Assembly (NCBI GenBank): GCA_022565555.1
Contig: JAIUMN010000002.1
Coordinates: forward strand, 1 to 64,000
Reading direction: 5' to 3'
Origin: Candidatus Altimarinota bacterium
GTDB taxonomy: Bacteria; Patescibacteriota; Gracilibacteria; BD1-5; UBA6164
Length of the DNA stretch: 64,000 bases
Below are positions 1-10,145 of the stretch, piece after piece; the stretch's first letter is position 1, and each line of letters begins with the position of its first letter. Under the pieces are notes generated by a model. It saw only the letters and a program-made list of their open reading frames with translations, made no database searches and was not told the origin of the DNA. Position numbers and translations under genes: made by a program.

Positions 1-718
1 AAAGCTTAAAGGAGAAAGGTTTAAATATGCGTTCTTGTGATCAAATCTTTACTTTAATATCGTGTCTTTTTATATATTTTTCCGGAGAAAAAAAACTTAT
101 ACCTATAGGGTATTGTCAATCTTTTCAAAAATATAAAATATTAGATTGTATAACTTCTATTTGTTTTTCTTGTTGCTGCTGGGGTTTTAGTGTATGTTTT
201 TCCTTTTCAGTATAAGCGGTATGAGAACATGAAAAAATCCCATCTTCTACTCTAAAATATATTCATAAATGATTAAATTTCTGATTGAGTCAGCCAATCA
301 TTTTTCTGAGAGCTGTAAGTATGTTTTGATTTCATTGCTTTACAGGAACTCTATTGTTATTTTTTATTAAAAATCCAATACTCTTGAGTTCATTTTCTGT
401 ACAAGGTAATAAGTATGTATGTTCTCATATATAGGCGATTACTCATCACGATACGATAAGTAATTCAGTATCGTCCTGTATTTTTAAAAAAGTTCATTCT
501 ATCTCATCTTTTCATTCAGGTATCAGATTGATTACTTTACCTATTACATATCGAGTTCGTCTTGCTATAGGACTTGGATCTGATGTGAGAGTTTGATTTA
601 TAGTAGCCTGTATTGAGTGTATAATTGGTAATATGGCTAACATATGATCGATATCTCAAGACTTTATAACTTTATCGATACAATCAAGTTGCTCTTTAAT
701 CTGTTTTTCCGATTTCAT
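1..718 (-). CDS. Hypothetical protein, truncated by window edge
   Basis: The reading frame is open from an ATG at 718 down to base 1 when TGA is Gly (about 239 codons seen, C-terminus missing). The start follows a GAGGGG Shine-Dalgarno-like stretch 5-10 bases upstream. The visible protein begins MKSEKQIKEQLDCIDKV. It is soluble-looking, has a Gln-rich linker near residues 183-190, and shows no signal peptide or motif I recognise. It lies downstream of and codirectional with metK, separated from it by a strong hairpin terminator, so it is probably its own transcription unit. Its function is unknown. Confidence 0.75.
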
Positions 719-805
719 ATTAAGCCCCTCACTGCCTCAGTCCATAAATAATATTGATATATAAACTTTAATCTGAGTATAGTAATTTATTAAAATATAT
801 CAAAT

Positions 806-836
806 AAAAATGTCTAGCTTTTAACGAGACATTTTT
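806..836 (-). terminator. Intrinsic terminator after metK
   Basis: A 10-bp perfect stem (806-815 with 827-836) closes an 11-base loop. The outer bases are A/T runs on both sides, so the hairpin could work in both directions. It lies 11 bases past the metK stop codon, which ends at 847. Confidence 0.8.
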
Positions 837-846
837 ATGTGTAATA

Positions 847-1968
847 CTACTTCAAATTCTCAAATATTTCTATACTATTTAATTCTTCCCATGGTACATC
901 ATTTCTTCCAAAGTGCCCATAAGTTGCAGTTTTTTGGTATATAGGTTTTTTGAGATCAAGAAAGTCTATGATTCCTCTTTGAGAAAGATCAAAGTTGTTT
1001 CTTATGCAGTTTATCACTGTTTCTTCATTTACTTGTCCTCCAGTCATGTCAACATAGATACTTACCGGTTCAATAACTCATATTGCATAAGCAAGTTGTA
1101 CCTCGCATATATTGCATATTCATGCAGCGACAATATTTTTAGCAAGATACCGAGCCATGTAAGCTCATGATCTATCAACTTTACTCGGGTCTTTTCCAGA
1201 AAAAGCACCACCTCAGTGGCGTCCTATTCCACCATACGTATCGATAATAATCTTTCGCCCTGTGAGTCCTGCATCTCACTTTGGTCCACCGATGACAAAC
1301 TTCCCAGTAGGGTTAATATGAAAAATAGTTTCACTATCTATATACTTTCATAGTTCAGCTTGTATCACTTCACGTACGATACCAGTTCGAAGCACTTCCA
1401 TATTTGTATCAGATTTATGTTGATTTGATACAACTACAGTATGCACGCGCGTAAATACTCCGTCTTCATACTCACAGCTTACTTGCGTTTTTCCATCTGG
1501 ACCGAGGTAGGGAAGTATTCCATTTTTCCTTACTTCCTCGAGTTTACGAGCGAGTTTATGTGCAAGATAAATAGGAGTTGGCATGTAGGCCTTATTTTCA
1601 TTACTTGCATATCAAAACATAATCCCCTGATCTCATGCCCCTCAGCTATCTACTCACTGAGCAATATCAGGTGATTGTGAATTTATGAGTATCTGCACTG
1701 ATACATCATCAGCACTAAAGCCTACTTCTAAGTTCGTATATCCGATGTCTCGTACGACCCTGCGGGCTATGTCTTGAAAATTTACCCAAGCATCAGTGGT
1801 TATCTCACCACTTACAATAATAGTTCAAGTAGTTGTCATACATTCACAGGCAACCCGTGAGTTTGGGTCTTCCTTGAGACAGGCATCAAGTATCGCGTCA
1901 CTTATTTGATCACACATCTTATCTGGATGACCACAGGTCACTGATTCTGCACTTATGTAGTGTTTCAT
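847..1968 (-). CDS. metK: S-adenosylmethionine synthetase
   Basis: Makes S-adenosylmethionine from ATP and methionine in the cytoplasm. This feeds the SAM-dependent enzymes also in this window (MiaB, RlmN, RlmD/TrmA-type, Trm11-like). The 373-aa length is normal for the family. It opens [17 protein letters not shown] (ATP/methionine site) and carries the central GAGDQGIMFGYA signature and the [19 protein letters not shown] stretch, with C-terminal RNDVPWE. Several signature glycines are TGA, including ones inside GAGDQG. The start is the first ATG after the riboswitch terminator. Expression is very probably controlled by the SAM riboswitch at 2059-2180. I am very sure of the identity. Confidence 0.97.
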
Positions 1969-2016
1969 AATCTTTATGATTAAGAAATAAAATAACATAT
2001 GCCAAGAGATATAAAA

Positions 2017-2046
2017 AAAGATTTTCTAAATATATAGAAAATCTTT
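2017..2046 (-). terminator. Riboswitch-controlled terminator in metK leader
   Basis: A 12-bp perfect stem (2017-2028 with 2035-2046) with a six-base loop is followed, reading the minus strand, by a run of eight T. It lies between the SAM riboswitch aptamer and the metK start, which is the place of an attenuator. Its 5' arm (minus-strand TTTTCTATAT, at 2032-2041) is complementary to the 3' arm of the riboswitch P1 helix (2059-2068), so an antiterminator can form when SAM is absent. Confidence 0.85.
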
Positions 2047-2058
2047 ATGAAAAATATT

Positions 2059-2180
2059 TTTTCTATATCTTTTCCCGCTTGTTGGAGTGGGAGGGAAGGA
2101 GCACCTTTTTTCCTTTGACGAAACTAGGTTGCTGGAGTAGTCATAGAGCCTTATCTCTCTTACTCACTCTGGATATGTTC
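2059..2180 (-). promoter_or_regulatory. SAM riboswitch (SAM-I / S-box type)
   Basis: Read on the minus strand, the leader has the S-box order of conserved blocks: CCAGAG...AGAG, then GGCTCTATGA, CCAGCAACC, and AGGTGCTCC followed by TTCC, before a G/C-rich P4 hairpin (TCCC...GGGA). P1 can form between ATATC (2172-2176) and GATAT (2065-2069). It sits directly upstream of metK, a standard S-box target. The terminator at 2017-2046 and the alternative pairing with the P1 3' arm give a full transcription-OFF switch. The exact SAM-I versus SAM-IV subclass was not tested by covariance search. Confidence 0.85.
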
Positions 2181-2183
2181 ACT

Positions 2184-2212
2184 TATACTAAAAATATTTT
2201 ATATATATGCAA
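2184..2212 (-). promoter_or_regulatory. Candidate metK promoter
   Basis: On the minus strand, TTGCAT (2207-2212) and AGTATA (2184-2189) are separated by exactly 17 bases. They lie just upstream of the riboswitch 5' end, where the leader transcript should begin. Both hexamers depart from consensus, so this is a position-supported guess. Confidence 0.5.
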
Positions 2213-2296
2213 CTTTTTCTAAAATAAATTTGCAATACTAGCTTCTCTCCATATAATCCCTGCGTATTTCGCTCTTACCTCTTTAATATTACCTGT

Positions 2297-2509
2297 ATGT
2301 CTATCGTACCTACTAAGAAAACTTCGAAGTCACGAAGTAGAAGAAGAACCAGTAACTGGATTAAGCTTACTGCTCGTAAACTTTTTAACCGAGTACAACT
2401 CAACGCTGAATGAACAGGACTTTCTCACTTCGCGGATGAAAATGGAATGTACAAAGGAAGGCAAGTAACAAAGTTGAAAGCTTCTAAGAAAAAAGTAACT
2501 CGATTATAG
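2297..2509 (+). CDS. rpmF: Ribosomal protein bL32
   Basis: A 70-aa very basic protein of the large ribosomal subunit. The N-terminus MSIVPTKKTSKSRSRRRTSNW and the YKGRQV motif near the C-terminus match bL32. The four cysteines of zinc-binding bL32 are absent: the segment between ARKLFNRVQ and NGMYKGRQV has none, so this is a zinc-free variant. One TGA (Gly) occurs at the AEGTG segment. A strong terminator follows five bases after the stop. It is divergent from metK, with the riboswitch leader between them. Confidence 0.85.
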
Positions 2510-2513
2510 TTTT

Positions 2514-2551
2514 AGCTCTTATATTTTATCATAAAATATGAGAGCTTTTTT
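2514..2551 (+). terminator. Intrinsic terminator after rpmF
   Basis: A hairpin with about 15 bp of stem (AGCTCTTATATTTTA pairing across a TCA loop, with one G-U pair) is followed by a run of T. Confidence 0.85.
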
Positions 2552-2584
2552 GTGCCATAATTTTTACTTAAATAGCTTATATAC

Positions 2585-3061
2585 GTGAAAGCATCAAGAA
2601 CGAAAACGCGCCGCCTCTTACTTCAGAAGCTTTATACTCATATATATACTGAACTTGATGAAGATTTATTTGAGTGAGCATTTTTTGAGGGGAGGTTTGA
2701 TTTTGCACCTGATGAGGTATATCTCAAAGAAATGATAGCGATTATATTAGAAAAACAAGACATACTTCTTGATATTATTTCAGAGTATGCCCCAAGGTTT
2801 GATATCGATACGATGCTCAAAACTAATATACTTGCAATTATGGTTGCATTAGCTGAGATGCTCTACCTTACAGAAGAAATCCCTGCAAAAGTCTCAATAG
2901 ACGAGGCTATCAGTCTTTCAAAATATTATGGAGATGACACAAGTAAAAATATTGTAAACGGTATACTACATAGTTTTTATAAAAATATTGAAAGCCATAC
3001 TAAAAAAAATATCAATACTACAAAAAAACAATACCACTTCTTCCATAAAAAACTCCCTTAG
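2585..3061 (+). CDS. nusB: Transcription antitermination factor NusB
   Basis: The RNA-binding antitermination factor that with NusE (S10) recognises boxA in rRNA operon leaders. The 158-aa length is normal. The C-terminal half has the family pattern IPAKVSIDEAISLSKYYGDD followed by SKNIVNGIL, and the N-terminus (ASRTKTRRLLLQKLYTHIY) matches the Arg-rich first helix. The start is a GTG at 2585, the first usable start in frame; no ATG lies upstream in frame. Two TGAs fall in the EGAFFEGRF region. A terminator follows at 3098-3123. Confidence 0.88.
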
Positions 3062-3097
3062 ACATACTTTTATATTTACAAGTTTTATATTTTTGAT

Positions 3098-3123
3098 AGA
3101 GTATAAATAATACTCTTTTTTTT
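3098..3123 (+). terminator. Intrinsic terminator after nusB
   Basis: A 7-bp AGAGTAT/ATACTCT stem with a five-base loop is followed by eight T. It ends six bases before the next ATG. Confidence 0.7.
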
Positions 3124-3129
3124 GTTGCT

Positions 3130-3762
3130 ATGACTATCCTTGATATCATACTTATTACTTGTTGATTCCTTATAGGTGTCTGAGCATTTTTGAGTGGAAA
3201 GGATAGTCTATATAAGCTTTTTCTTGGACTTATTATAGGTTTTTTAGCATACACTCTTGCTGAGTCTCAAATTGCACTCATGCAAACAAAAACTATCGCG
3301 GAGCGTGATAGTTATGAAATATTTCTTTCTGCTCATGTTACATCCATTCTTACGGCTCTTTTACTTCTTGTGCCAGTATTTGGAATATTTTTTATGCTCC
3401 ATCCCAGGCTTTATATTCTAACCTATAAAAAATCTCCTTCCCAACTCCTTCTTTGAATACTCCTTCCATTTTTCCTTGTTGGTATACTTGCATACCTTTG
3501 AAAAGAAAGTCTTCTTACACAAAATGATGTTTGGAATAGAATATTTGATTTCTTTGCCTCTAGTTTTATATATCAAGTATTTGAAAAGCTTCCATGGGCA
3601 ATATTCGCACTCCTACTTTTTCTCCTTCTTTATAAAACTCTCTTTATACTTGTTGTATCTTTTTGACTTTGGTTATACCGAGATGTAATTCCAGAAATTT
3701 TTGCAAGCTGGTCAAGAAGAAAGTCTCATCAATTATGATGAGACAAAGAAGATGGAGAGTAA
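3130..3762 (+). CDS. Integral membrane protein, possibly CvpA-like
   Basis: A 210-aa protein with about four or five hydrophobic segments. The first lies at residues 4-20; others include LLLLVPVFGIFFML and LPWAIFALLLFLLLY. It ends in a short charged tail (RRKSHQLGGDKEDGE). The N-terminal layout (membrane helix, SGKDSLYKL loop, second helix) recalls colicin-V-production (CvpA) proteins, but I see no decisive motif. Six in-frame TGAs read as Gly. It starts directly behind the nusB terminator and is convergent with the MscS gene, seven bases apart. Confidence 0.7.
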
Positions 3763-3769
3763 AAATAAT

Positions 3770-4921
3770 TTAGCTTTCTTTTCTAAGTATCACTTCTTGA
3801 GTTGGAAAAGCCATAGAAATTTTTTCTATTTCAAATCTTTCTTTGATAGTGAGATTAATGACTTCCCGCTCTTTTAGAAACTCTGTAAAATCCAGCGTTG
3901 AGGTAAAGTAGGTAGAATTAATATTAAGTGAAAAGTCTCAAAAGCTATCAAAGTTGACCCTATAACTTGTTATGATCCCTTTTTGAAGATATCATTCGAG
4001 TATCTCTTCTATAATTTTTACAGCCTTTTCTACTTGTTTTTTACTTGTATCATATACTATTCACACAGAAAAATCACTTCTTCTACTTCCTCTTTTTGAA
4101 TAGTTTTCTATACTACTTGATATAATATTTTCATTAGGAATCATTACATCATGTCCTGTCATATCTGATAAAGTAATATAACTCAGTGATATTTCTTGCA
4201 CTGTTCCAACATGTTCTCATATTTTTACAAAATCTCCTATCATAAAGGGTTTGTTGAGAAATATAGTAACGGCTCAAAAAATATTTGCAATACTCCTTTG
4301 AGCTGCAAGTCAAATACCAAGTCAGAGCACTCAAGCTCAAGCAAGTACCCCTGTGATATTATATCAAAGATTAGAGGCTATTGATACAAGTCCTATAGCC
4401 CATACAAGCACTATAAAAGTTTTTTTAAGAAATGGGAGAAGGCTTGCATTCACCATAGGAAGTCTTTCAGCATCTTGTATCTTTTTTTCAAAAATTATCT
4501 TAATGATGCTTGTTATTAAATAGAGTACGAGAAGTGAGTAAAACAATCATATTACTTGTGAGGCAAGTTCATCAATTTTTTCTGGTAATATTGCTATACT
4601 AAGTGCAACAAAAAGGGCTAGTAGATATTTTGCGATTTGTATAACATTTAATATTTGTCTCACAAAGAGTCTTGCGATACTCCCTTCATAATGAATAAAT
4701 ATCTTTTCAACTCATTTTTTAATCTGTAACTCTATAATTTTAAAAAATCCTATAAGTGTTAGAAAGGCAATTCAGGCACTTAGGTAACTTAAGTATTGAG
4801 GTGTAATAAATATACTTCCTGCAAGTAACTCAAGTGTTTCAAGTCACGGATACATATATATAGCTATAAAGTAAACACCTCATAGTATTAAGTAACTCCA
4901 TCATGTAAGTAATCTGAGCAT
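3770..4921 (-). CDS. Small-conductance mechanosensitive channel (MscS family)
   Basis: A membrane channel that opens under tension and protects the cell from osmotic downshock. The 383-aa protein has several N-terminal hydrophobic helices. The pore-lining helix and linker are Gly/Ala rich (VLAGAGVLGLGIGLAAQRSI, near residues 195-215), and several of these glycines are TGA. The beta-domain follows: NKPFMIGDFVKIGEHVGTVQEISL, then MIPNENIIS, which match the family. The C-terminal alpha/beta domain is intact. It sits alone, convergent with the membrane protein upstream. Confidence 0.92.
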
Positions 4922-5062
4922 AAGTAGGTATTATAAAAATATTGTTAATTATTTTCAAGTGTCTTTATTTTTCCAGTCTTTGCAAGCTATTGCATAAAAA
5001 AGTATTGACAAAATAATATTTGTTTTAAAATATAAATATATTTTATAAAAATAAAATTAGTA

Positions 5063-6040
5063 ATGTTTCTTCAAGACTTACAAAATACTACACTAATAAG
5101 TTCAAGTAATTGAGAATTACGTATTTGAGATTATATTTCACACTGAAGAGCACAAACTGTATATACTCTTGAGTGAAATGATGCTTGAAATGTACTTAAA
5201 ATTCCTAATTTTGATCTACAACTAGATATTCAATCAGAAGTGTCCAAAATGAGCACCAGAGAATTTAATGAAAGACTTTTAAGGATAGTGGAAACATCAG
5301 GTTGTACGCAATTACCTCCCCATTGGAAGGTAATTGATATCCCCACTTCTGTTTATAGTTGAAATATAGAATGAATTGCACAGCCAGTTTGATTTATGCA
5401 AACGCATTTCAAAAATATAACAGCCTATGTATCGTGAAATCTCCCTAATTTACAAAGATATGCTCTTTTAAAGCAATGGGAGCCATTTTTCCCTAATGAG
5501 ACAGAAGATACATTAATAGACTTACCTTTAGCTTTTGAATCACGATCATCATTATTACAAGAGTTTTTTTTACTAGATTGAAAAGAAATATTTTTTGACT
5601 GGGATACTTTCCTAACTTCAATTTCAACGAGAAAATATTTTAAGTATCTCATTGAGAAATGATATACACAAGAAGATATTGAAGCATATTATAGACAAAA
5701 ATGGAACAGACGATCCGAATCAGTAGTTATATCACGTAATGATGTGAAGTCTCCAGAAGTACTATTTAATCGATGAATTGATTGCCTCAATGAACACGAT
5801 TATGATTCAGCAATAAAGTATTTTTTACAAATACCAGTAAATACAGTAGAGGAATATCAAAAAGCACAATATAATATATCAGAAATTTATTTTCAAAGGT
5901 TTAAAAGGACATTTAATCCAAGTGATTTAATTCAAGCATATAGACATATTTGTAATATAGACTGATACTCGAGTCTCATAGAAGAAATAGAAGTACTATC
6001 AAAAGAATATTGAATTGATTTAGATAAAAATTCCATATAA
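5063..6040 (+). CDS. Protein-kinase-like hypothetical protein
   Basis: A 325-aa soluble protein. Residues 22-46 read GDYISHGRAQTVYTLEGND then VLKI, which looks like a kinase glycine-rich loop followed by the ATP-binding lysine (K46). I could not find a clear HRD or DFG motif downstream, so this may be a degenerate kinase fold or chance. The C-terminal third is helical and Tyr-rich (LNEHDYDSAIKYFLQIP), like a TPR repeat. Many in-frame TGAs. It stands alone between the MscS gene and trhO. I do not recognise a named family. Confidence 0.7.
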
Positions 6041-6079
6041 TACTTCTGCCAAAATCTTTCCTACACCGAAAGAAAATAC

Positions 6080-6102
6080 AATAACACGGCACGTTATTTT
6101 TT
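6080..6102 (+). terminator. Weak intrinsic terminator
   Basis: A 6-bp AATAAC/GTTATT stem with a seven-base loop is followed by a T run, between the kinase-like gene and trhO. Confidence 0.5.
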
Positions 6103-6116
6103 AATCATAGCAATCT

Positions 6117-7205
6117 ATGAAGCACAAAGAACAGTTTACGCTGCTGACTTTCTATAAGTTTGTAGATGTGGATAATCCAGAGTTTCACTGTAAAGAACAT
6201 CTCAAGTTTACCAAAGATATCGGAATGAAGGGGCGGATATATATCGGAACAGAAGGTATTTCATCAACAGTAACATGAAACGAAGGACAAATTATAGCAT
6301 ATAAACTCTATCTTCAAAATCATCCGCTTTGGAAAGATATCCCAGATCTTGATATCAAAGCAAGTCCAACCGATGGACATAAGTTTCCTCGTATGCAGGT
6401 AAAAGTACGTGAAGAAATTGTTGCTCTTGGGAAAAAATATAGTAGAGAAGAGATTGAGAAAGCATGAAATCGTATGAGTATAGAGGAGTTTAAAGAGTTG
6501 CTTGATACTGGAAAAGTTGAGGATTATATTGTGCTTGATATGCGAAATAATCATGAGTATAAGCTTGGTCACTTCAAAAACGCTATCCCTGCAAATACCT
6601 TAACTTTTAAAGAACTCGAAGAAAAGATAGAAGAATACAAAGAACAATTTTGAGATAAAAAAGTAATCTCTTACTGTACTTGAGGGATTCGCTGTGAAAA
6701 ATCAACCGTGATGCTTCAAAAAGCGGGTCTCAAAAATACCTATCAGCTTGATGGAGGAGTGGTGAAATACATCAATACCTATAATGATGGAAATTGGCTC
6801 GGAAATCTGTATGTCTTTGATGATAGAGTAAGTCAACAGGTAGGTGATGAACAAACCCATACTACGATAGGGGAGTGCGTGTATACTTGAGAGAAAACCG
6901 ATCATTGTGAAAACTGCCGACTCTCAAGCTGTAACGCACGACTTATCTGTACGCGTAAAGAGTATATAAAACATCGAGGATTTTGTAGCGCAGAGTGTGC
7001 ACGTAAGGCTCAAGAAAGTTTACTTGTGAAAACTGATTTTACACTAGACTCTATGGATTATAAATCAAAACGCTGAGCTATCAAGGCTCACCCAGAACTG
7101 AAAGAAGAAATCGAGTCTGAGATGAGGAATAAGCTTGAAAAACAACTTAAATGAGTAAATTACAATCACGAATTTTCCCAAAAGGAAGAATATGTGATAG
7201 AGTAG
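6117..7205 (+). CDS. trhO: tRNA uridine(34) hydroxylase, rhodanese-type (TrhO/YceA)
   Basis: Oxygen-dependent enzyme that makes 5-hydroxyuridine at tRNA wobble position 34. The 362-aa protein has the N-terminal ferredoxin-like domain (KFVDVDNPEF, GTEGISSTVTGNEGQ) and a rhodanese domain (EDYIVLDMRNNHEYKLGHFKNAIP) with the active loop YCTGGIRCEKST, containing C187 and C193. A C-terminal Cys-rich segment (HCENCRLSSCNARLICTRKE, then FCSAECA) matches the family. One glycine of the catalytic loop is TGA. The ATG at 6117 gives the usual N-terminus. Confidence 0.93.
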
Positions 7206-7232
7206 TAATAATATTAATTAAGATTTACATTT

Positions 7233-7460
7233 ATGTGAGGTTTAAATGATGCTTCCCAGGATTTGAGACCTATTACTGATTTGGAGTTGATTGCTTTCTT
7301 GGAATCATTAGATGCTTGATGAGCTGATTGAGTTGAGTGATCGCAAGAAGTTTGAAAATTACCTGATAATGTAAATGCGCTAGTTGACCAACTCATATCA
7401 GGTTCAACACCTCAGGAAGAGTTAGGAGAATTTCTAGACTATATGAATCCTAAAAACTAG
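7233..7460 (+). CDS. Small acidic hypothetical protein
   Basis: A 75-aa acidic protein, MGGLNDASQDLRPITD onward, rich in Asp, Glu and Gly with a Gly/Asp-rich middle (DAGGADGVEGSQEVG) encoded largely by TGA. No transmembrane segment and no motif that I know. It lies 28 bases after trhO and is followed at once by a strong terminator whose stem includes its stop codon. It may be cotranscribed with trhO. Confidence 0.6.
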
Positions 7461-7486
7461 AGAAAAGCTTGCTTTTCTCTAGTTTT
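7453..7486 (+). terminator. Intrinsic terminator
   Basis: A 16-bp perfect stem (AAAACTAGAGAAAAGC and its complement) with a two-base apical gap is followed by T-rich sequence. It overlaps the stop codon of the 75-aa gene. Confidence 0.85.
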
Positions 7487-7529
7487 CTTTATAATCCTCA
7501 CGACTTTATATATTTACCCCTTGTATATT

Positions 7530-7973
7530 ATGGAAACTACACTGATACTTCTCAAGCCAGATACGGTTGAAAGAGGGCTTATAGGACAAGTTCTTACCCG
7601 CCTTGAACAAAAATGACTCAAGATAAATGGACTCAAGATGATGGAGATGACCCCTGAGTTAGTAAGCGAACACTATGATTTTCTTGCTGATAAACCATTT
7701 TTTCCAAAAATTATGTCATACATGACTCGAACTCCTATCGTAGCTATCGCTGTGAGTGGGGCAAATGCTATTGCAACAGTACGAATGCTTACAGGTGCAA
7801 CGAATCCTCAAGAAGCACTTCCAGGATCTATTAGAGGTGACTTTGGTCTCACTATCGACGGAAATATTATTCACGCTTCTGACTCAGCTGAAACTGCTGA
7901 AGTAGAACTCAAGAGATTTTTTGGAGGAAAAGATATCTATGAGTATGCAAGAGGTTTTGATGATGTACTATAA
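7530..7973 (+). CDS. ndk: Nucleoside diphosphate kinase
   Basis: Transfers the gamma phosphate between nucleoside di- and triphosphates through a phosphohistidine. The 147-aa length is normal. It opens METTLILLKPDTVERGLIGQ, holds the RMLTGATNPQEALPGSIRGDFG block, and has the catalytic histidine H115 in NIIHASDS. Only one of about twelve glycines is TGA, fewer than in most neighbours. It is convergent with the 157-aa minus-strand gene and shares a terminator with it. Confidence 0.97.
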
Positions 7974-7994
7974 TATAGAATGTACAGTAAACAA

Positions 7995-8019
7995 AAATTC
8001 CGCAACTGCGGAATTTTTT
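7995..8019. terminator. Shared bidirectional terminator
   Basis: A 9-bp stem AAATTCCGC/GCGGAATTT with an AACT loop is flanked by T on the plus strand and A on its other side. It serves ndk and overlaps the stop codon of the convergent minus-strand gene (8018-8020). Confidence 0.85.
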
Positions 8020-8491
8020 AGTAAAGATTAGATAGCATTTCAAATTCTTCTTCAGTTAACTGATATTCTCTTTTTGAGCTTCATTTGATTAATAAAGTAT
8101 ATCAGTTATCCGTTCTAGTAATATCAATATTTGCATTAAGTTCTCAATTTTTTCTACAATAGCTTAATGTGCACCAGATATCCCAAAGAATACCTCTTGT
8201 TTCACCTTGACCTACAGGCTCAAAGGCATAATTTATAAGATTATTTTTAGCTTTTGATATCCTGTGTTTCAATATAAGTGATTCAATAATGTTTCATTTG
8301 ATACTAGGAAGTAAGTTTTTTATTTTTTCAGCAATTTTTCAAGGAATATCAAGTAGATTTTCAAATGAGAGAGCCTGTTCTCTGTTAATTTGTTCTGCTT
8401 CTTCTTGAGAGATTTCTACTCAACCGTAATAAAATTTTCCGTCTTTGCAAATTAATCAATCAGAATTATTAAGATTTTCTTCTCTTTCCAT
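8018..8491 (-). CDS. Hypothetical protein
   Basis: A 157-aa soluble protein starting MEREENLNNSDGLICKDGKFY. It has the phrase GETRGILWDIWCTLSYCRKNGE near residue 100 and ends in an acidic helix. Seven or so TGAs read as Gly. I do not recognise the family. It is divergent from polA and convergent with ndk, so it is a single-gene unit. Confidence 0.68.
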
Positions 8492-8612
8492 AAATTATTT
8501 AAAATTAATTATAATATATTGTCAATTTACTATAATCAGAATTTGTGAAAATCAAAACTTTTTTTATAGAAAAAATCGATATACTAAAAGAAATATTTTT
8601 CAATATAAACAT

Positions 8613-10115
8613 ATGCGTTATTATGATACTATGCTTGCAGAGTACTTAAAAAATCCAGGTCAAAGAGGACTCGGTCTTGACGCTCTTGCGAAGCGTAAAT
8701 TTCAGTACGATATGAAGAGCTATGACGAAGTAAGTCAAAAGAAAAAACTCCGATTTGATGAGGTAGATTTAGAGGTAGCAGCGAACTACTCGTGAGAAGA
8801 TGTGTATATGACATGGAAGCTATATAGTGAGCAAGGTAGTATGAAGGATTGAAACCCGTCCCCGGTGAAACCTATCTCGGGTGGGGTAAGTATCCAAAAA
8901 CTCGATATTCTTCAAGATATGGAACTTCCGCTTCTAAAGATTCTTTCAGATATGGAAATGAGAGGAATCAGGATAGATAGAGATTTTTTGAAGTGACTTG
9001 AGGGGAGGCTTGAACAAGCGATCTGAGAACTTGAATCCGAGATATATGAACTTGCATGAGAAGATTTTAATATTAAATCTCCAAAGCAAGTAGGAGAACT
9101 TCTTTTTGGAAAGCTTGGACTTCCAAGGGCAAAAAAAACAAAAACTTGATATTCAGTTGACTCAGAGGTTCTTGAAGAGCTTGCAAAAAAATACCCTATT
9201 GCCGCACTTATATCTAAACATAGACACTATTCAAAACTTCTTTCAACCTATGTCATCGGGCTTTTAGAGGTTGCTGATGAAGATGATAGAATACATACAA
9301 GCTTCAACCAAACTGTTACCGCAACAGGAAGACTTTCTAGTACTAATCCTAACCTCCAAAATATCCCTCATGGCGATGATGTTGCGTGAGAGATACGTAA
9401 GGCATTTATCCCATATAGAGAGGAGGATATGCTCGTAGCTTTTGATTACTCACAGATAGAGGTACGACTTTTAGCCCTTATGAGTGGAGATGAAAATCTC
9501 CTTTGAGCTTTCCGGGATATGAGAGATATTCACCAAGTAACTGCTGAGTTTATTTTTAAAAAAAATACTATTTCCTCAACTGAGAGAAAGTTTGCAAAAG
9601 CAGTAAACTTTGGAGTAATATATGGAATAAGCCCGTTTTGACTCTCAAAAATGCTTGATATTCCCCAAAAAGATTCACGCCATTATATTGATACCTTTTA
9701 TGCAAGTTATCCAAAAGTGCGAGAGTTTTATGATACTCTTTTGGAAAAAGCTCGAAAAACCGGTTATGTTGAGACGCTTTTTTGACGAAGAAGATATACC
9801 CCCTCTATCAATGATCGCAATAAAATGATCGCTTCTTGAGCAGAGAGAGAAGCTATTAATATGCCGATACAGGGAAGTAACGCGGATATTATCAAACTCG
9901 CTATGTTGCAAATTCAAGAATATCTTGATAAAAATAATTGTAAAAGTGTGATGCTTTTACAAGTTCACGATGAGTTGATATTTAATATTGTACCAGAGGA
10001 AAAAGAGACTTTACTTGTAGAGATTCCACGTATAATGGAAAATATTATCCCAAACTCATCCATACATCTCAAAGCCGATGCAGTAATGGGGAAGAGTTGG
10101 AAAGAGTGTAAGTAA
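8613..10115 (+). CDS. polA: DNA polymerase I, N-terminally reduced
   Basis: DNA-dependent DNA polymerase for gap filling and repair. The polymerase domain is complete: the TATGRLSSTNPNLQNIP block, motif A (FDYSQIEVRLLALMSG), motif B (RKFAKAVNFGVIYGIS) and motif C (LLQVHDELIF). At 500 aa it is about half the size of bacterial Pol I. It begins at MRYYDTMLAEYLKNPGQRG, inside what is normally the 3'-5' exonuclease domain. It keeps only an ExoIII-like YSGEDVYMT, and lacks the 5' nuclease and the ExoI/II motifs. Upstream sequence overlaps a gene on the other strand and does not extend the homology, so the short form looks real. Confidence 0.93.
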
Positions 10116-10145
10116 TTGAGGTAAAGTAATTTATTTATTAATCTT

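Noticed and set aside
27-215. 62-codon plus-strand frame at the left edge
   Set aside because: A longer minus-strand frame runs through it and is preceded by a Shine-Dalgarno; the plus-strand peptide looks random.
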